Origin: Streptosporangium roseum DSM 43021
GTDB lineage: Bacteria; Actinomycetota; Actinomycetes; Streptosporangiales; Streptosporangiaceae
Direction of reading: 5' to 3'
NCBI RefSeq assembly: GCF_000024865.1
Contig: NC_013595.1
Span: forward strand, 6,200,001 to 6,264,000
DNA: 64,000 nt
In this document: in pieces, positions 25,240 through 34,437 of the stretch
How the letters are laid out: every line of letters starts with the position of its first letter
How positions within the stretch are numbered: position 1 is the stretch's first letter
The notes under the pieces: generated by a model
Seen by the model: only the letters and a program-made list of their open reading frames with translations
Database searches by the model: none
What the model was told of the DNA's origin: nothing
Made by a program: the position numbers and the translations under genes

Positions 25240-26033
25240 TGGACACCAGGAACCTGTTCGACGGGCTGGCACACCAGGAGCAGCCGCCCATGTCGGTGCG
25301 GGTGGACCAGGCCATCGCCGCCGGACGCGCGATACGCCGTCGCCGCCGGGTAGGCGCCGCTGCGATCTCGGCGCTGTCGGTGTGCCTGGCCGCCACAGTG
25401 ACCTGGCTCGCTCTCCCGCAGCCGGGACAGCGCGATGGGGTTGCCGTAGCCGTGCCCACCGGTGCCGTGCCCACCGGGGCGTCTGCCGTGGCCGAAACGG
25501 AGCCGTCCGGTGCGGGGTTCAAGAAGTTGAAGGAGAAGTACCCACCCGTCGGGAAGATCGCCTCCATGCCGGAGATACCGATCTGGATGTGGCTGGGCCG
25601 ACGGTCGACCGCAGGCCCGGAAGGTGTCGTCCTGTGCAACGCGTGGATTTCGAACGGCGCTACCTGCGCCGGGTTTCCTCCGCTCAATGCCAAGGAGTTC
25701 GCTCGCACGCAGGGCTCTACCTCGGGCATTCTGGACGCGAAGCAGGTGCGAGCCCTCCATCCCGATGCCACCGCGGAGCAACTGCGCAGGCTCATTGATG
25801 AACAGGAGCGCGTGAACGCCCTCGGAAAGATCTTCTTCGGCATCGCCAGGACCGAGGTTCACGGGATCATGGCGGTCACCATGGATGGGCGCAAAATCAC
25901 CGGAAGCGTCGCGCGGAGCGTCGGAGCGGGGTTCGGGGTCTGGGCTGTGAAATTCCCTTCCGACGTCACAACGGCAGCGCTTGTCTTCACTGACGCGAAC
26001 GGGAAGACCCTTCAGCGGATCCGACACGGCTGA
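25239..26033 (+). CDS. Single-pass membrane protein paired with SigE-type sigma factor
   Basis: The 264-residue protein has a cytoplasmic N-terminus of about 35 residues, one membrane helix (about 39-58, VGAAAISALSVCLAATVTWL), a linker and an extracytoplasmic domain of about 180 residues with two cysteines (VVLCNAW, GATCAGF). This layout is usual for genes coupled to SigE-family sigma factors. It may act as an anti-sigma factor or surface sensor, but no zinc-binding anti-sigma motif is seen. AAGGAGG lies at the end of the sigma gene before the ATG at 25239. Confidence 0.7.
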   Translation: MDTRNLFDGLAHQEQPPMSVRVDQAIAAGRAIRRRRRVGAAAISALSVCLAATVTWLALPQPGQRDGVAVAVPTGAVPTGASAVAETEPSGAGFKKLKEKYPPVGKIASMPEIPIWMWLGRRSTAGPEGVVLCNAWISNGATCAGFPPLNAKEFARTQGSTSGILDAKQVRALHPDATAEQLRRLIDEQERVNALGKIFFGIARTEVHGIMAVTMDGRKITGSVARSVGAGFGVWAVKFPSDVTTAALVFTDANGKTLQRIRHG

Positions 26034-26169
26034 CGCTCAAACCCCGGTGTCCTGCGACCAGGCCGCGTACTCTGCCCCTGGCCGGAGCTGCAGGAGTTCC
26101 AAGCCGTCATGGTTGACCTGTGAGAACGGACTTGGCGTACGTTTCCGTTCCGCTGCACTTCGACCCCCG

Positions 26170-27417
26170 TCACGCGGCCCGCGCCAGCCTCAGAGCCTCC
26201 GCGGCGACGGCGTGGCGCAGGTCGCGGATGCCCGCGCGGCCGCGGAGCGGGTGGACGTTGTTGGTCAGCAGGACGGCGGTCAGGGCCAGCCCGGGATCGA
26301 CGACCAGCGCGGTGCCGGTGAAGCCGGAGTGACCGTAGGCGGAGGCCAGCGGGCCGACGACGGCGGGGTCGCCGATCCGCACTCCCAGGCCCTGGCCGAA
26401 GTCCGCGCCCCCGGCGCCCTGGTCGCGGGTCATCTCGGCGACCGTGTCCGGGCGCAGGATCGGGGCTCCGCCGGTGCGGAGCGCCTCGGCGAAGCGCACC
26501 ACGTCGTCGGCCGTGGAGAAGATCCCGGCGTGCCCGGCGACCCCGCCCAGGCCGTGGGCGGTCTCGTCGTGGACCTCGCCCCGCACGCATCCGGATCCGG
26601 CCCGCTCGGGCTTCTCCTCGGTGGCGGCGATCCGGGGGCGCAGCGACGGCGGGGGCCGGTAACCGGTGTCGGCCAGGCCGAGCAGGCCGGTGACCCGGGC
26701 GCGGAGAAGCTCGTCCAGGGGCGCTCCCCCGGCGATCTCCGCCACCCGGCCCGCCATGATCATGCCGACGTCGGAGTACAGGTGGGACGCGCCTGGCGGA
26801 CGCAGCGGCGGTGTCGAGACGATGCGCTCCAGGCGGGCGGCGAGGACCTCGGGCCCGTCACCGGGGATCTCCTCGTGTGCCCGGTGGCCGGGCGGCAGGC
26901 CCGCCGTATGGGTGAGCAGGTGCCGCGGCGTCGCCCCCGCCGGCCCGCCGGGCAGCCAGGTCGTGACCGGCTCGTCCAGGCCGAGGCGGCCTTCCTCGGC
27001 CAGTGACAGGATGACGGCCGTCGTGTAGAGCTTGGTGAGCGAGGCGAGGTCGAAGATCGAGTCGCGGCGGACCGCCGGGCGGTCGGCCAGGAGCGCCCCG
27101 GAGGCGCCCGCGTACCGCACGAGCTCTCCCCGAGCCGCGGCGGCGACCGTGGTCCCGTCCACGGCGATCACGGCGACCGCCGCCGAGCACACCGCAGGCA
27201 CCGCCGCCGCCAGGATCGCGGCCAGTGTGGCCGAGCCGCCGGACGCGCCGCGCCCGCCCGGCCCCTCGGCCGGCCCGCCCGTCTCCCCGGCTCCGCCGAT
27301 CCGGCCGCCGGGCCCGTCCACCACGCCCGGCCCGCCGGAGCCGCCGACGCGGCCGGCGCGCCCGTCCTCCGGGCCCGGCCCGGCGCGCCCGAAGGCCTCA
27401 CCGGGGCTGTCAGGCAC
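26170..27417 (-). CDS. Serine hydrolase, beta-lactamase family (YbbE/AmiE-like position)
   Basis: The 415-residue enzyme is of the class C beta-lactamase/PBP type. Its nucleophile motif is SLTK (ASLTKLY), the second motif is the tyrosine in YSDVGM, and the third is HSG in YGHSGFTG. The first 60 residues are Gly/Pro-rich. No clear signal peptide is seen. The gene overlaps the end of murQ, like ybbE in the Bacillus MurNAc operon, where the product removes peptides from MurNAc. An amidase or esterase role on muropeptides is therefore the best guess. Confidence 0.8.
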   Translation of the reverse strand: MPDSPGEAFGRAGPGPEDGRAGRVGGSGGPGVVDGPGGRIGGAGETGGPAEGPGGRGASGGSATLAAILAAAVPAVCSAAVAVIAVDGTTVAAAARGELVRYAGASGALLADRPAVRRDSIFDLASLTKLYTTAVILSLAEEGRLGLDEPVTTWLPGGPAGATPRHLLTHTAGLPPGHRAHEEIPGDGPEVLAARLERIVSTPPLRPPGASHLYSDVGMIMAGRVAEIAGGAPLDELLRARVTGLLGLADTGYRPPPSLRPRIAATEEKPERAGSGCVRGEVHDETAHGLGGVAGHAGIFSTADDVVRFAEALRTGGAPILRPDTVAEMTRDQGAGGADFGQGLGVRIGDPAVVGPLASAYGHSGFTGTALVVDPGLALTAVLLTNNVHPLRGRAGIRDLRHAVAAEALRLARAA

Positions 27418-28327
27418 CCTGGACCTTCTCCGCGGCGAGCGCCGACTCCAGGCGGTCGCCGTGGACCCGCAGCAGGTCCCGGGCGTCGTCCGGGCCGAGA
27501 CCGCGCTCGATCATCAGCACCGCGACCTTCACGTGCCATCCGGCCGCCTCCAGCGCGGGACGGGCGACGGAGAGGTCGGCACCGGTGATGTCGCCGACCA
27601 TCCGCGTGGCCCGGTCGGCGAGCTTGGAGTTCATCGCCGACACCTCGATCATGGTGTTGCCGTAGGTCCGGCCCAGCCTCACCATCGCGATCGTGGAGAT
27701 CATGTTGAGGACCAGCTTCTGCGCGGTCCCGGCCTTGAGCCTGGTCGAGCCGGTCACCACCTCCGGGCCGACGATCACCTCGATCGGGTGCAGCGCCGCG
27801 TCGGAGAGCGGGGCGCCGGCGTTGCACGACAGTCCCGCGGTCAGGGCGCCGCGCCGGCCGGCCTCCGCGAGCGCGCCGAGCACGAACGGCGCCCGGCCGC
27901 TGGCGGAGACGCCTACCACCGAGTCGAGCGCGCCCACCTGCCGGTCGGCGATCGCCGCGGCCCCGGCCTCGTCGTCGTCCTCCGCGCCCTCGACCGAACG
28001 GGTCAGCGCGGGCTCGCCGCCCGCGATGATGCCCTGCACCAGCTCCGGGTCGGTGCCGAAGGTCGGCGGGCACTCGGAGGCGTCCAGTACGGCCAGCCGG
28101 CCCGACGTTCCCGCGCCCACGTAGAACAGGCGCCCGCCGGCCCGCATGCGGGTGACGATCGCGTCGACCGCGGCCGAGATGGCCGGGATCTCCACGGCCA
28201 CCGCCGCGGGCACCGTGACGTCGGCCGCGTTCATCAGCCGGGCCACCTGCTCGGTGGAGAGCCGGTCGATGTCGCTGTAACGCGGATCGCTCTGCTCGGT
28301 GGACAGGCTTGCGAGTGGATCAATCAT
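27410..28327 (-). CDS. murQ: N-acetylmuramic acid 6-phosphate etherase
   Basis: The 305-residue lyase splits MurNAc-6-phosphate into GlcNAc-6-phosphate and D-lactate. It carries one SIS domain with FYVGAGTSGRLAVLDASECPPTFG and a C-terminal UBA-like helical tail. Catalytic glutamates correspond to Glu85 (SEC) and Glu116 (GAEDD), with the same 31-residue spacing as in E. coli MurQ. It starts a two-gene operon with the serine hydrolase and is divergent from namZ. Its substrate must be made by a kinase or phosphotransfer system not encoded here. Confidence 0.95.
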   Translation of the reverse strand: MIDPLASLSTEQSDPRYSDIDRLSTEQVARLMNAADVTVPAAVAVEIPAISAAVDAIVTRMRAGGRLFYVGAGTSGRLAVLDASECPPTFGTDPELVQGIIAGGEPALTRSVEGAEDDDEAGAAAIADRQVGALDSVVGVSASGRAPFVLGALAEAGRRGALTAGLSCNAGAPLSDAALHPIEVIVGPEVVTGSTRLKAGTAQKLVLNMISTIAMVRLGRTYGNTMIEVSAMNSKLADRATRMVGDITGADLSVARPALEAAGWHVKVAVLMIERGLGPDDARDLLRVHGDRLESALAAEKVQGA

Positions 28328-28394
28328 GTCGCCCCATGTCGCTAATTTTCATCCCGTACTTCTATTATGCAAATTTTCTTCGGACAATGGAGCC
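28328..28394. promoter_or_regulatory. Divergent murQ/namZ promoter region
   Basis: This 67-bp spacer is markedly AT-rich (28350-28385, with CTATTATG and two TTTTC blocks 30 bp apart). The blocks read GAAAATT on the minus strand and resemble, loosely, half of the GAAAGTTACTTTC site near nagZ. Control of both genes by the RpiR regulator is possible. Confidence 0.4.
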
Positions 28395-29540
28395 ATGTCT
28401 CACGTACGCACCGGAATCGAGCGACTGGTCGCCGACCCCGGACTCCTCAAGGGCGACCGAGTCGGCCTGATCACCAACCCGACCGGCGTCCTGCCCGACC
28501 TGACGCCCGGCGCCACGGCGCTGCGCGCGGCGGGAGTGCCGCTGACGGCACTGTTCAGTCCCGAGCACGGGATGCGCGGCACCGCGCAGGCGGGCTCCGG
28601 CGAGCGGGAAAGCCTGGACCCGTCGACCGGGCTGCCGGTCTTCGACACCTACGACAGGGACGGCCACGCGCTGGACGACCTCGTGGCGTCCTCCGGGGTC
28701 GACACCCTCGTCTTCGACATCTCCGACATCGGCACGCGCTTCTACACCTACGTCTGGACGATGTACGACCTCATCGCGTCGGCCGCGCGGCTGGGGCTGC
28801 GCTTCGCCGTACTCGACCGGCCCAACCCCCTCGGCGGGACCGTCGCGGAGGGGCCGCTGCTCGACCCGGCGTACGCCAGCTTCGTGGGCCGGGCGGCCGT
28901 CCCGGTACGGCACGGCCTCACCGCCGGCGAGCTCGCCCTCTCCGTCAACCGTACGATCGGCGCCGACCTGCGGGTGATCACCGCGGAGGGCTGGCGGCGC
29001 GACATGCCCTTCGAGGCCACCGGCCTGCCCTGGGTGATGCCCTCGGTGAACATGCCCACCGGGGAGACCGCGCTGGTCTATCCGGGCACCGGCCTGTTCG
29101 AGGGCACGAACCTGTCGGAGGGGCGCGGCACCACCAGGCCGTTCGAGCTGATCGGCGCCCCCTACCTCGACGGCCGGTTCGCCGCCGGGCTGAACGGCCT
29201 GGGCCTGCCGGGCGTGCGCTTCCGCGACACCTGGTTCACCCCGACCTTCCACAAGCACGCCGGCGTGGCCGTGCGGGGGGTCCAGCTCCACGTGCACGAC
29301 CGGCGGGCATTCCGGCCCGTGCTGACCGCCCTGTCGATGCTGCACCTGGCCCGCACGCTCCATCCGGAGGACCTCGCCTGGCACGGCGGCGAGAACGGCG
29401 AGCCGTACTTCATGGATCTGCTCTGGGGCTCGGATTCGCTCCGCCACCGCCTGGACGCCGGCGAGGACCCGGCGGACCTGTGCCCGCCTCCCCGCCACCC
29501 GGAGGCCTGGCTGGACGGCGGGACGCTGCTCTACCGGTGA
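28395..29540 (+). CDS. namZ: Exo-beta-N-acetylmuramidase (DUF1343)
   Basis: The 381-residue enzyme belongs to the DUF1343/NamZ family, which releases terminal MurNAc from peptidoglycan chains in Bacillus. Family motifs include GLITNPTG, LFSPEHGMRG, VFDISDIGTRFYTY, VLDRPNPLGG, the PWVMPSVNMPTGETALVYPG block and EGTNLSEGRGTT. No signal peptide is seen from the ATG at 28395 (GGAG upstream), so it would act inside the cell on imported fragments, unlike the exported Bacillus enzyme. It diverges from murQ. Confidence 0.92.
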   Translation: MSHVRTGIERLVADPGLLKGDRVGLITNPTGVLPDLTPGATALRAAGVPLTALFSPEHGMRGTAQAGSGERESLDPSTGLPVFDTYDRDGHALDDLVASSGVDTLVFDISDIGTRFYTYVWTMYDLIASAARLGLRFAVLDRPNPLGGTVAEGPLLDPAYASFVGRAAVPVRHGLTAGELALSVNRTIGADLRVITAEGWRRDMPFEATGLPWVMPSVNMPTGETALVYPGTGLFEGTNLSEGRGTTRPFELIGAPYLDGRFAAGLNGLGLPGVRFRDTWFTPTFHKHAGVAVRGVQLHVHDRRAFRPVLTALSMLHLARTLHPEDLAWHGGENGEPYFMDLLWGSDSLRHRLDAGEDPADLCPPPRHPEAWLDGGTLLYR

Positions 29541-29550
29541 CATCAGAGCG

Positions 29551-30429
29551 TCACCGCAGGTCGCGGCGGTAGAGCCAGAAGACCCGCTCGGCGTGCGCGC
29601 CGACCGCCCGGGAGTAGAAGCCGAGCGGCCCCACCCAGGAGATCTGCGCGCTCGCCTGGCCCGCGTCCCGCTGCTCGGCCAGGCAGCGGCGGAGCAGCAC
29701 CCGGCCGACGCCGAGACCCCGCGCGGCCGGGGCGGTGCCCATCGGGCCGAACCAGGCGGGCCTGGCCCCCCAGGCGGCGAACCCGAGGATCCGCCCGTCC
29801 CGGGAGGCGTAGTGGCAGCCGCTCGCCTGCTCCGCCTCCCACGCCCAGTTCTCGTTCCACTGCTCCCTGACGAAGTCGAGCACGGCGGCGCGGTCGCCGG
29901 GACCGGCCGCCCGCACGGTGACGCCCCTGTCCGCCAGCCGCAGGAGGTCGGCCTCCGTGGACAGGTCGACGGAGAGGTCGGCGGTCATGTTCCAGGCGAC
30001 GTTGTAGCGCTCGTAGCCCCGGCTCTCGGCCAGGCAGGCCGCCGCGGTGGAGCGCACGTCGATGCCCGGCCAGGCGTAGCAGGGCGGGTTGCCGGCGAAG
30101 CGGGCCTCGGCCGCCCCTTGGGCCCGCAGCCACTCCTCGGCCGCGGCCACCAGGGCGCGCCCGCGACCCCGGCCCTGGGCTGCGGGATCCACGGCCAGCA
30201 GGTCGATGTGCCCGACGGACCCGTCACGCGTCGACATCGAGGCGAACAGCACGGCGTCGAGGTCGCCCGTCACCAGTGCCGTCCAGCGGCGGTCCGGGGG
30301 CGGGTCGGAGAGCCGGGCCACCAGGCGCGGCGCCTCCGCGGCGTCCAGGACGAGCGCGGCCCCGGCGACCTCGCCGATCGCGGCGGCGTCGGCGGCGACG
30401 GCCTCACGGATTCCCCCCATGCCCGTCAC
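29551..30429 (-). CDS. Tandem GNAT-domain acetyltransferase
   Basis: The 292-residue protein has two GNAT folds. The first has the acetyl-CoA motif DPAAQGRGRGRAL, the second APAARGLGVGRVLL. The gene is last in the peptide ABC operon, and its GTG start overlaps the stop of the ATPase gene in GTGA; an ATG nine bases on is an alternative start. It could modify an amino sugar or peptide brought in by the transporter, but no substrate can be read from the sequence. It is convergent with namZ, only 10 bp apart. Confidence 0.8.
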   Translation of the reverse strand: MTGMGGIREAVAADAAAIGEVAGAALVLDAAEAPRLVARLSDPPPDRRWTALVTGDLDAVLFASMSTRDGSVGHIDLLAVDPAAQGRGRGRALVAAAEEWLRAQGAAEARFAGNPPCYAWPGIDVRSTAAACLAESRGYERYNVAWNMTADLSVDLSTEADLLRLADRGVTVRAAGPGDRAAVLDFVREQWNENWAWEAEQASGCHYASRDGRILGFAAWGARPAWFGPMGTAPAARGLGVGRVLLRRCLAEQRDAGQASAQISWVGPLGFYSRAVGAHAERVFWLYRRDLR

Positions 30430-31436
30430 CCCCGCCCGATGGGCGTGGCGACGACGCTGCGGCGCTCGGGGTGGAGGCAGGCGTGCTCCTGAGGGGTGCC
30501 CTCACCGTGGCCGAGCACCGGGAGCTCGGACTCGCAGCGCTCGGTGCGGAACGGGCAGCGCCGTGCGAACAGGCAGCCCGCGTCGTGGTGGCTCTCGTCC
30601 AGCGCCTCGGTGGGCACCACCCGCTGCTCCCCCGGCTGCTCCAGGCCGTGCAGCACCGGGATGGCCGACAGCAGCGACTGCGTGTAGGGGTGGACGGGGG
30701 CGGAGATGATCGTCTCCACGTGGCCCCGCTCGACGACCTGCCCGCGGTAGATGACGTAGAGCTCGCCGTCGTCGCCGATGTAGCGCGCGGTCGCCACGTC
30801 GTGGGTGATGAACAGCACGCTCACCCCGAGCCGCTCGCGCAGGTCCTTCAGCAGCGCCAGGATGCCCAGCCGGAGCGACACGTCGATCATGGAGACGGCC
30901 TCGTCGGCGACGAGCATGTCGGGGTCCACGGTGAGCGCGCGGGCGATCACGACGCGCTGGCGCATCCCGCCGGAGAGCTGGTGGGGGTAGCGCGGCAGCA
31001 CGTAGGCCGGGTCGAGCCCGACCAGGGCCAGCAGCTCCTCGGCCCTCTCGTCCACCCATGACCGCGGACGGCCGGTCTGCCGGGCCCGCAGGACCAGGGG
31101 CGCGTTCAGCGTCTGGTGGATCGTGCGGGTCGGGTTGAGCGCGGAGTACGGGTCCTGGTGGATGAGCTGGATCCGGCGGAAGTACGGCTCCCTGTGGCGG
31201 GGCTTGAGCGGCGACATGGGGGTGCCGTCGATGGTGATCTCACCGGAGTCGTGGGTCTCCAGACCGGCGATGATCCGTCCCAGCGTCGTCTTGCCGCAGC
31301 CGGACTCACCGATGAACGAGGCCGCCCCGCCCTTCTCGATGGCGAAGTCGACGCCGCGCAGCGCCCGCACCTCCCGGCCGGCGAGCACGCCGCCCCGCTG
31401 CCTGAAGGTCTTGGTGATGTTCTTCCCCGTGATCAC
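30426..31436 (-). CDS. Peptide ABC transporter ATP-binding protein (DppF-type)
   Basis: The 336-residue ATPase has Walker A GESGCGKTT, signature LSGGMRQRVVIAR, Walker B MLVADEAVSMID and switch His in FITHDV. The C-terminal oligopeptide_trans extension (about 255-330) has cysteines CLFARRCPF and CESE. It pairs with the next ATPase, with which it overlaps by 4 bp (ATGA). The operon sits in the MurNAc gene group, so muropeptides or cell-wall peptides are the probable cargo. Confidence 0.9.
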   Translation of the reverse strand: MITGKNITKTFRQRGGVLAGREVRALRGVDFAIEKGGAASFIGESGCGKTTLGRIIAGLETHDSGEITIDGTPMSPLKPRHREPYFRRIQLIHQDPYSALNPTRTIHQTLNAPLVLRARQTGRPRSWVDERAEELLALVGLDPAYVLPRYPHQLSGGMRQRVVIARALTVDPDMLVADEAVSMIDVSLRLGILALLKDLRERLGVSVLFITHDVATARYIGDDGELYVIYRGQVVERGHVETIISAPVHPYTQSLLSAIPVLHGLEQPGEQRVVPTEALDESHHDAGCLFARRCPFRTERCESELPVLGHGEGTPQEHACLHPERRSVVATPIGRG

Positions 31437-32524
31437 GACTGCTCCCCCCGCACTTCATGTACCCCGGTGGCGCCCTGCGCTCCCACGACTTCCTGGATCT
31501 CTCCGGCTCGCGGGCTGCCCGCCCGCCCGTCCCGGCCCGCGGCCTCGACCGCGTGGCAGAGCGCGATCGACGTGCCGAAGGAGACGACCGGCGGCTTCTC
31601 CGTCTCGCAGACGTCCATGCGCAGGACGCACCGGTCTCTGAACACGCACCCCCGCACCGGGATCGTGCCCAGCGTCGGCGGCCGGCCCGGCAGGGCCCTG
31701 GCCTCGTCGATGTCGCCCACCAGGCGCGGGATGGCCTGCAGCAGGCCCTGGGTGTAGGGGTGGCGGGGCGCGCTCAGCACCTCCATGGTCGGGCCCTGCT
31801 CCACCACCTGCCCGCCGTACATGACGGCCAGCCGGTCGGCGACCTCGGCCACCACGCCGAGGTCGTGGGTGATGACCAGCGTGGTGAGCCCGCGTTCCTC
31901 GTGGACCTCGCGGACGATCCGCAGGATCGTCGCCTGAGTGATCATGTCGAGCGCGGTCGTGGGCTCGTCCAGCACGACGAGGTGGGCGTTGAGCACCAGC
32001 GCGAGCATGATGCCGACCCGCTGGCGCATCCCGCCGGACAGCTCGTGCTGGTGGGAGTCGAGGACGCGCGCGCCGTCCATGCCCATCCGGCCGAGCAGGT
32101 CCTTGGCCTCCCTGACCAGCCCGCGCAGATCCGCCACGTCGTGCGAGCGGCCCAGGTCGAGCAGTTGCTTGCCGACGGTCTTGAGGGGGTTGAGGGAGTT
32201 CTGCGCGGCCTGGAAGACGTATCCGATGTGCCGTCCTCGTGCCTTGCGCAGCTCCTCCCCCCTCAGCTTCACGACGTCGCCGAGACCGTCGATCTCCACG
32301 CTGCCCGCGCTGATCCTGCCAGGCGGCTGGACGGCGTTGAGCAGCGACAGTGCCAGGGTGGACTTTCCGGAGCCGGACTCGCCGACCACGCCGGTGATCG
32401 TCCCGGGCACGAGGTCCAGGTCGATCCCGGAGATCGCGGGAAGCTCCCCGGCCTGTGTCCGGTAGACGACCGACAGGCCGCTGACGCGTACTCCCGGCGC
32501 CTTCTTCTCAGGGGTCACAGACAC
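31433..32524 (-). CDS. Peptide ABC transporter ATP-binding protein (DppD-type)
   Basis: The 363-residue ATPase has Walker A GESGSGKSTL, signature LSGGMRQRVGIML, Walker B LVVLDEPTTALD and a switch His in VITHDLG. The oligopeptide C-terminal domain (CVFRDRCVLRMDVC) follows. The last 30 residues are a variable Gly/Ala-rich tail. It lies 3 bp after the DppC-type permease gene and couples ATP hydrolysis to peptide import by the permeases upstream. Confidence 0.9.
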   Translation of the reverse strand: MSVTPEKKAPGVRVSGLSVVYRTQAGELPAISGIDLDLVPGTITGVVGESGSGKSTLALSLLNAVQPPGRISAGSVEIDGLGDVVKLRGEELRKARGRHIGYVFQAAQNSLNPLKTVGKQLLDLGRSHDVADLRGLVREAKDLLGRMGMDGARVLDSHQHELSGGMRQRVGIMLALVLNAHLVVLDEPTTALDMITQATILRIVREVHEERGLTTLVITHDLGVVAEVADRLAVMYGGQVVEQGPTMEVLSAPRHPYTQGLLQAIPRLVGDIDEARALPGRPPTLGTIPVRGCVFRDRCVLRMDVCETEKPPVVSFGTSIALCHAVEAAGRDGRAGSPRAGEIQEVVGAQGATGVHEVRGEQS

Positions 32525-32527
32525 CCG

Positions 32528-33430
32528 TTACTCCTCACGCAACCGGGGGTTGAAGATCTCGTCCATGGCGTCGACGACGAGCACGATGCCCAGGGTGAGC
32601 AGCAGGATCGCCAGCAGCGGCGCCATCAGGTACGGCAGCGCGGCGGGCGAGGACATCGCGCCGCCCCCGAACACGGCGAGGTTGAGCATCACGCCCCAGT
32701 TGTTGGCCTCGAACGGCAGCACTCCCAGGAAGAACAGGCCCACCTGCGCGTAGACGGCGCCGGTGACGGCGATGAGCATGTTCATCGCGATGAAGGGGGC
32801 CATGCTGGGCAGCAGTTCCCTGCCGATGATGTGCGTCGTGGACAGGCCGAGCCCCCGCGCCGCCTCGATGAAGCCGCGCTCGCGCAGGGACAGGGTCTGC
32901 GAGCGCACGGCCCGGGCGACGCCGCCCCAGCCGAGCAGCCCGAGCACCAGGCCCATCTCGAAGGCGCTGGTGAACTTCCAGATGGTCGACAGCACCAGCA
33001 GCAGCGGCAGTCCGGGGATGGTCAGCTTCATGTCGGTGATCCGCATGAGCACGGTGTCCCAGCGCCCGCGACGGAACCCGGCGAAGAGCCCGATCGCGGC
33101 GCCGAGCACCACCGTGATGACCGCGGTGACCAGGGCGGTCAGCAGGACGTACCGCGATCCGGTGACCAGCAGCGAGAGCACGTCGGTGCCCTCGAAGTCG
33201 GTGCCGAAGGGGTGTGCCCAGCTCGGCGGCGCGTACAGGGCGGCGGTGTCGCGGGGCAGCGGGTCGGGATAGAACATCGGCCCGAAGGCGCCCATGAACG
33301 CGAACCCCAGCACGATGACCATGCCGACCATGCGGCTGGGCTTGCGCTTCAGCACGCGCCAGACGCCGCGCCAGAAGTTTCGCCGCAGGGCCGCGCGACC
33401 GCCGCCCGCCGCGATGACCGGTGCCGTCAT
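32528..33430 (-). CDS. Peptide ABC transporter permease (DppC-type)
   Basis: The 300-residue inner-membrane permease has an N-terminal helix (about 30-50), the extracytoplasmic loop with HPFGTDFEGTDVLS, and five more helices. The ATPase-contact loop is EAARGLGLSTTHIIGRELLP (EAA motif). It overlaps the DppB-type gene by 4 bp and forms the translocation channel with it. Confidence 0.9.
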   Translation of the reverse strand: MTAPVIAAGGGRAALRRNFWRGVWRVLKRKPSRMVGMVIVLGFAFMGAFGPMFYPDPLPRDTAALYAPPSWAHPFGTDFEGTDVLSLLVTGSRYVLLTALVTAVITVVLGAAIGLFAGFRRGRWDTVLMRITDMKLTIPGLPLLLVLSTIWKFTSAFEMGLVLGLLGWGGVARAVRSQTLSLRERGFIEAARGLGLSTTHIIGRELLPSMAPFIAMNMLIAVTGAVYAQVGLFFLGVLPFEANNWGVMLNLAVFGGGAMSSPAALPYLMAPLLAILLLTLGIVLVVDAMDEIFNPRLREE

Positions 33431-34434
33431 GCGGCCCCCTCTCCGCTCCGCACCCGCGGGTCGATCACGGTGTAGAACAGGTCCGCCACGATGTTGGCGA
33501 CGATGATCGCCGCGGTGATCAGCAGGAACGCCCCGCCCATCAGGGCGTAGTCACGGTTGTTGATGCCGTCGATGAGCATCAGCCCCAGGCCGGGGTAGTT
33601 GAAGATCCGCTCGATGAAGATCGCGCCGCCGAACAGCATGCCCAGCGAGAGGGCAAGGATGGTGAACAGCGGCAGGATCGCGTTGCGCGCCACGTAGCGG
33701 AAGACGATGCCGCGCTTGATGCCGCGCAGCTCGGCAGCGAGGATGAAGTCGTCGCCGAGGACGGTGACCACGCTCGACTTCATCGCCAGGATCCAGCCTC
33801 CGTAGGAGGCGAGCGCGTAGGTGAGGACCGGCAGCGTGGCGTACTCGATGAGCGAGCCGATGTATCCGGCGTTGAAGCCCGGCTCGAACATGATGTCCGC
33901 CGTGCCGCTCGTGGGCAGGATCGGCAGCAGCGTCGTGAAGACGGCGCCCAGCAGCAGGGCGAGCACGTACTGGGGGACGCCGTGCAGCAGCGACCCTGAG
34001 ATGGCGAGGATGTCGCCGAGCCTGCCCGAGCGCCTGATGGCGGCGTAGACCCCCATGACGACGCCGATCAGGAAGCTCAGCAGCGTGCCCGCCAGCACGG
34101 GGAGAACGGTCCATTTGGCGGCCGAGAACAGCACGGTCGACACGCTCACGCCCGGCACCAGCAGCGACTGGCCCAGGTCCAGGCGGAGCAGGCCGGACAT
34201 GTAGTCGACGTACTGCTGCCACAGGCCGCCGGTCGGCGCGAAGCCGTAGAGGACCTCGACGGCCCGCTGCGCCGCGCCGGGGGACATGCCCTGCTCGACC
34301 AGCTTCTCGTACCGGGCGGCCATGGGGTCGCCGGGGACGCTTCTGATGACGAAGAAGCTGACCGTGGTGACGACCAGAATCATGACGAGCCCGCGGGCCA
34401 GATGGCCCGCGAGCCTTCGTGCGAACATCGTCAT
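33427..34434 (-). CDS. Peptide ABC transporter permease (DppB-type)
   Basis: The 335-residue permease has about six helices, an N-terminal FFVIRSVPGDPM motif typical of DppB/OppB, and the EAA-type loop AELRGIKRGIVFRYVARNAI. It lies 3 bp after the substrate-binding protein gene in a tight operon. Confidence 0.9.
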   Translation of the reverse strand: MTMFARRLAGHLARGLVMILVVTTVSFFVIRSVPGDPMAARYEKLVEQGMSPGAAQRAVEVLYGFAPTGGLWQQYVDYMSGLLRLDLGQSLLVPGVSVSTVLFSAAKWTVLPVLAGTLLSFLIGVVMGVYAAIRRSGRLGDILAISGSLLHGVPQYVLALLLGAVFTTLLPILPTSGTADIMFEPGFNAGYIGSLIEYATLPVLTYALASYGGWILAMKSSVVTVLGDDFILAAELRGIKRGIVFRYVARNAILPLFTILALSLGMLFGGAIFIERIFNYPGLGLMLIDGINNRDYALMGGAFLLITAAIIVANIVADLFYTVIDPRVRSGEGAA

Positions 34435-34437
34435 GCG

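Noticed and set aside
31457..33475. Plus-strand frame of 672 codons opposite the ABC operon
   Set aside because: His/Gln/Gly/Arg-rich antisense translation of well-recognised transporter genes.
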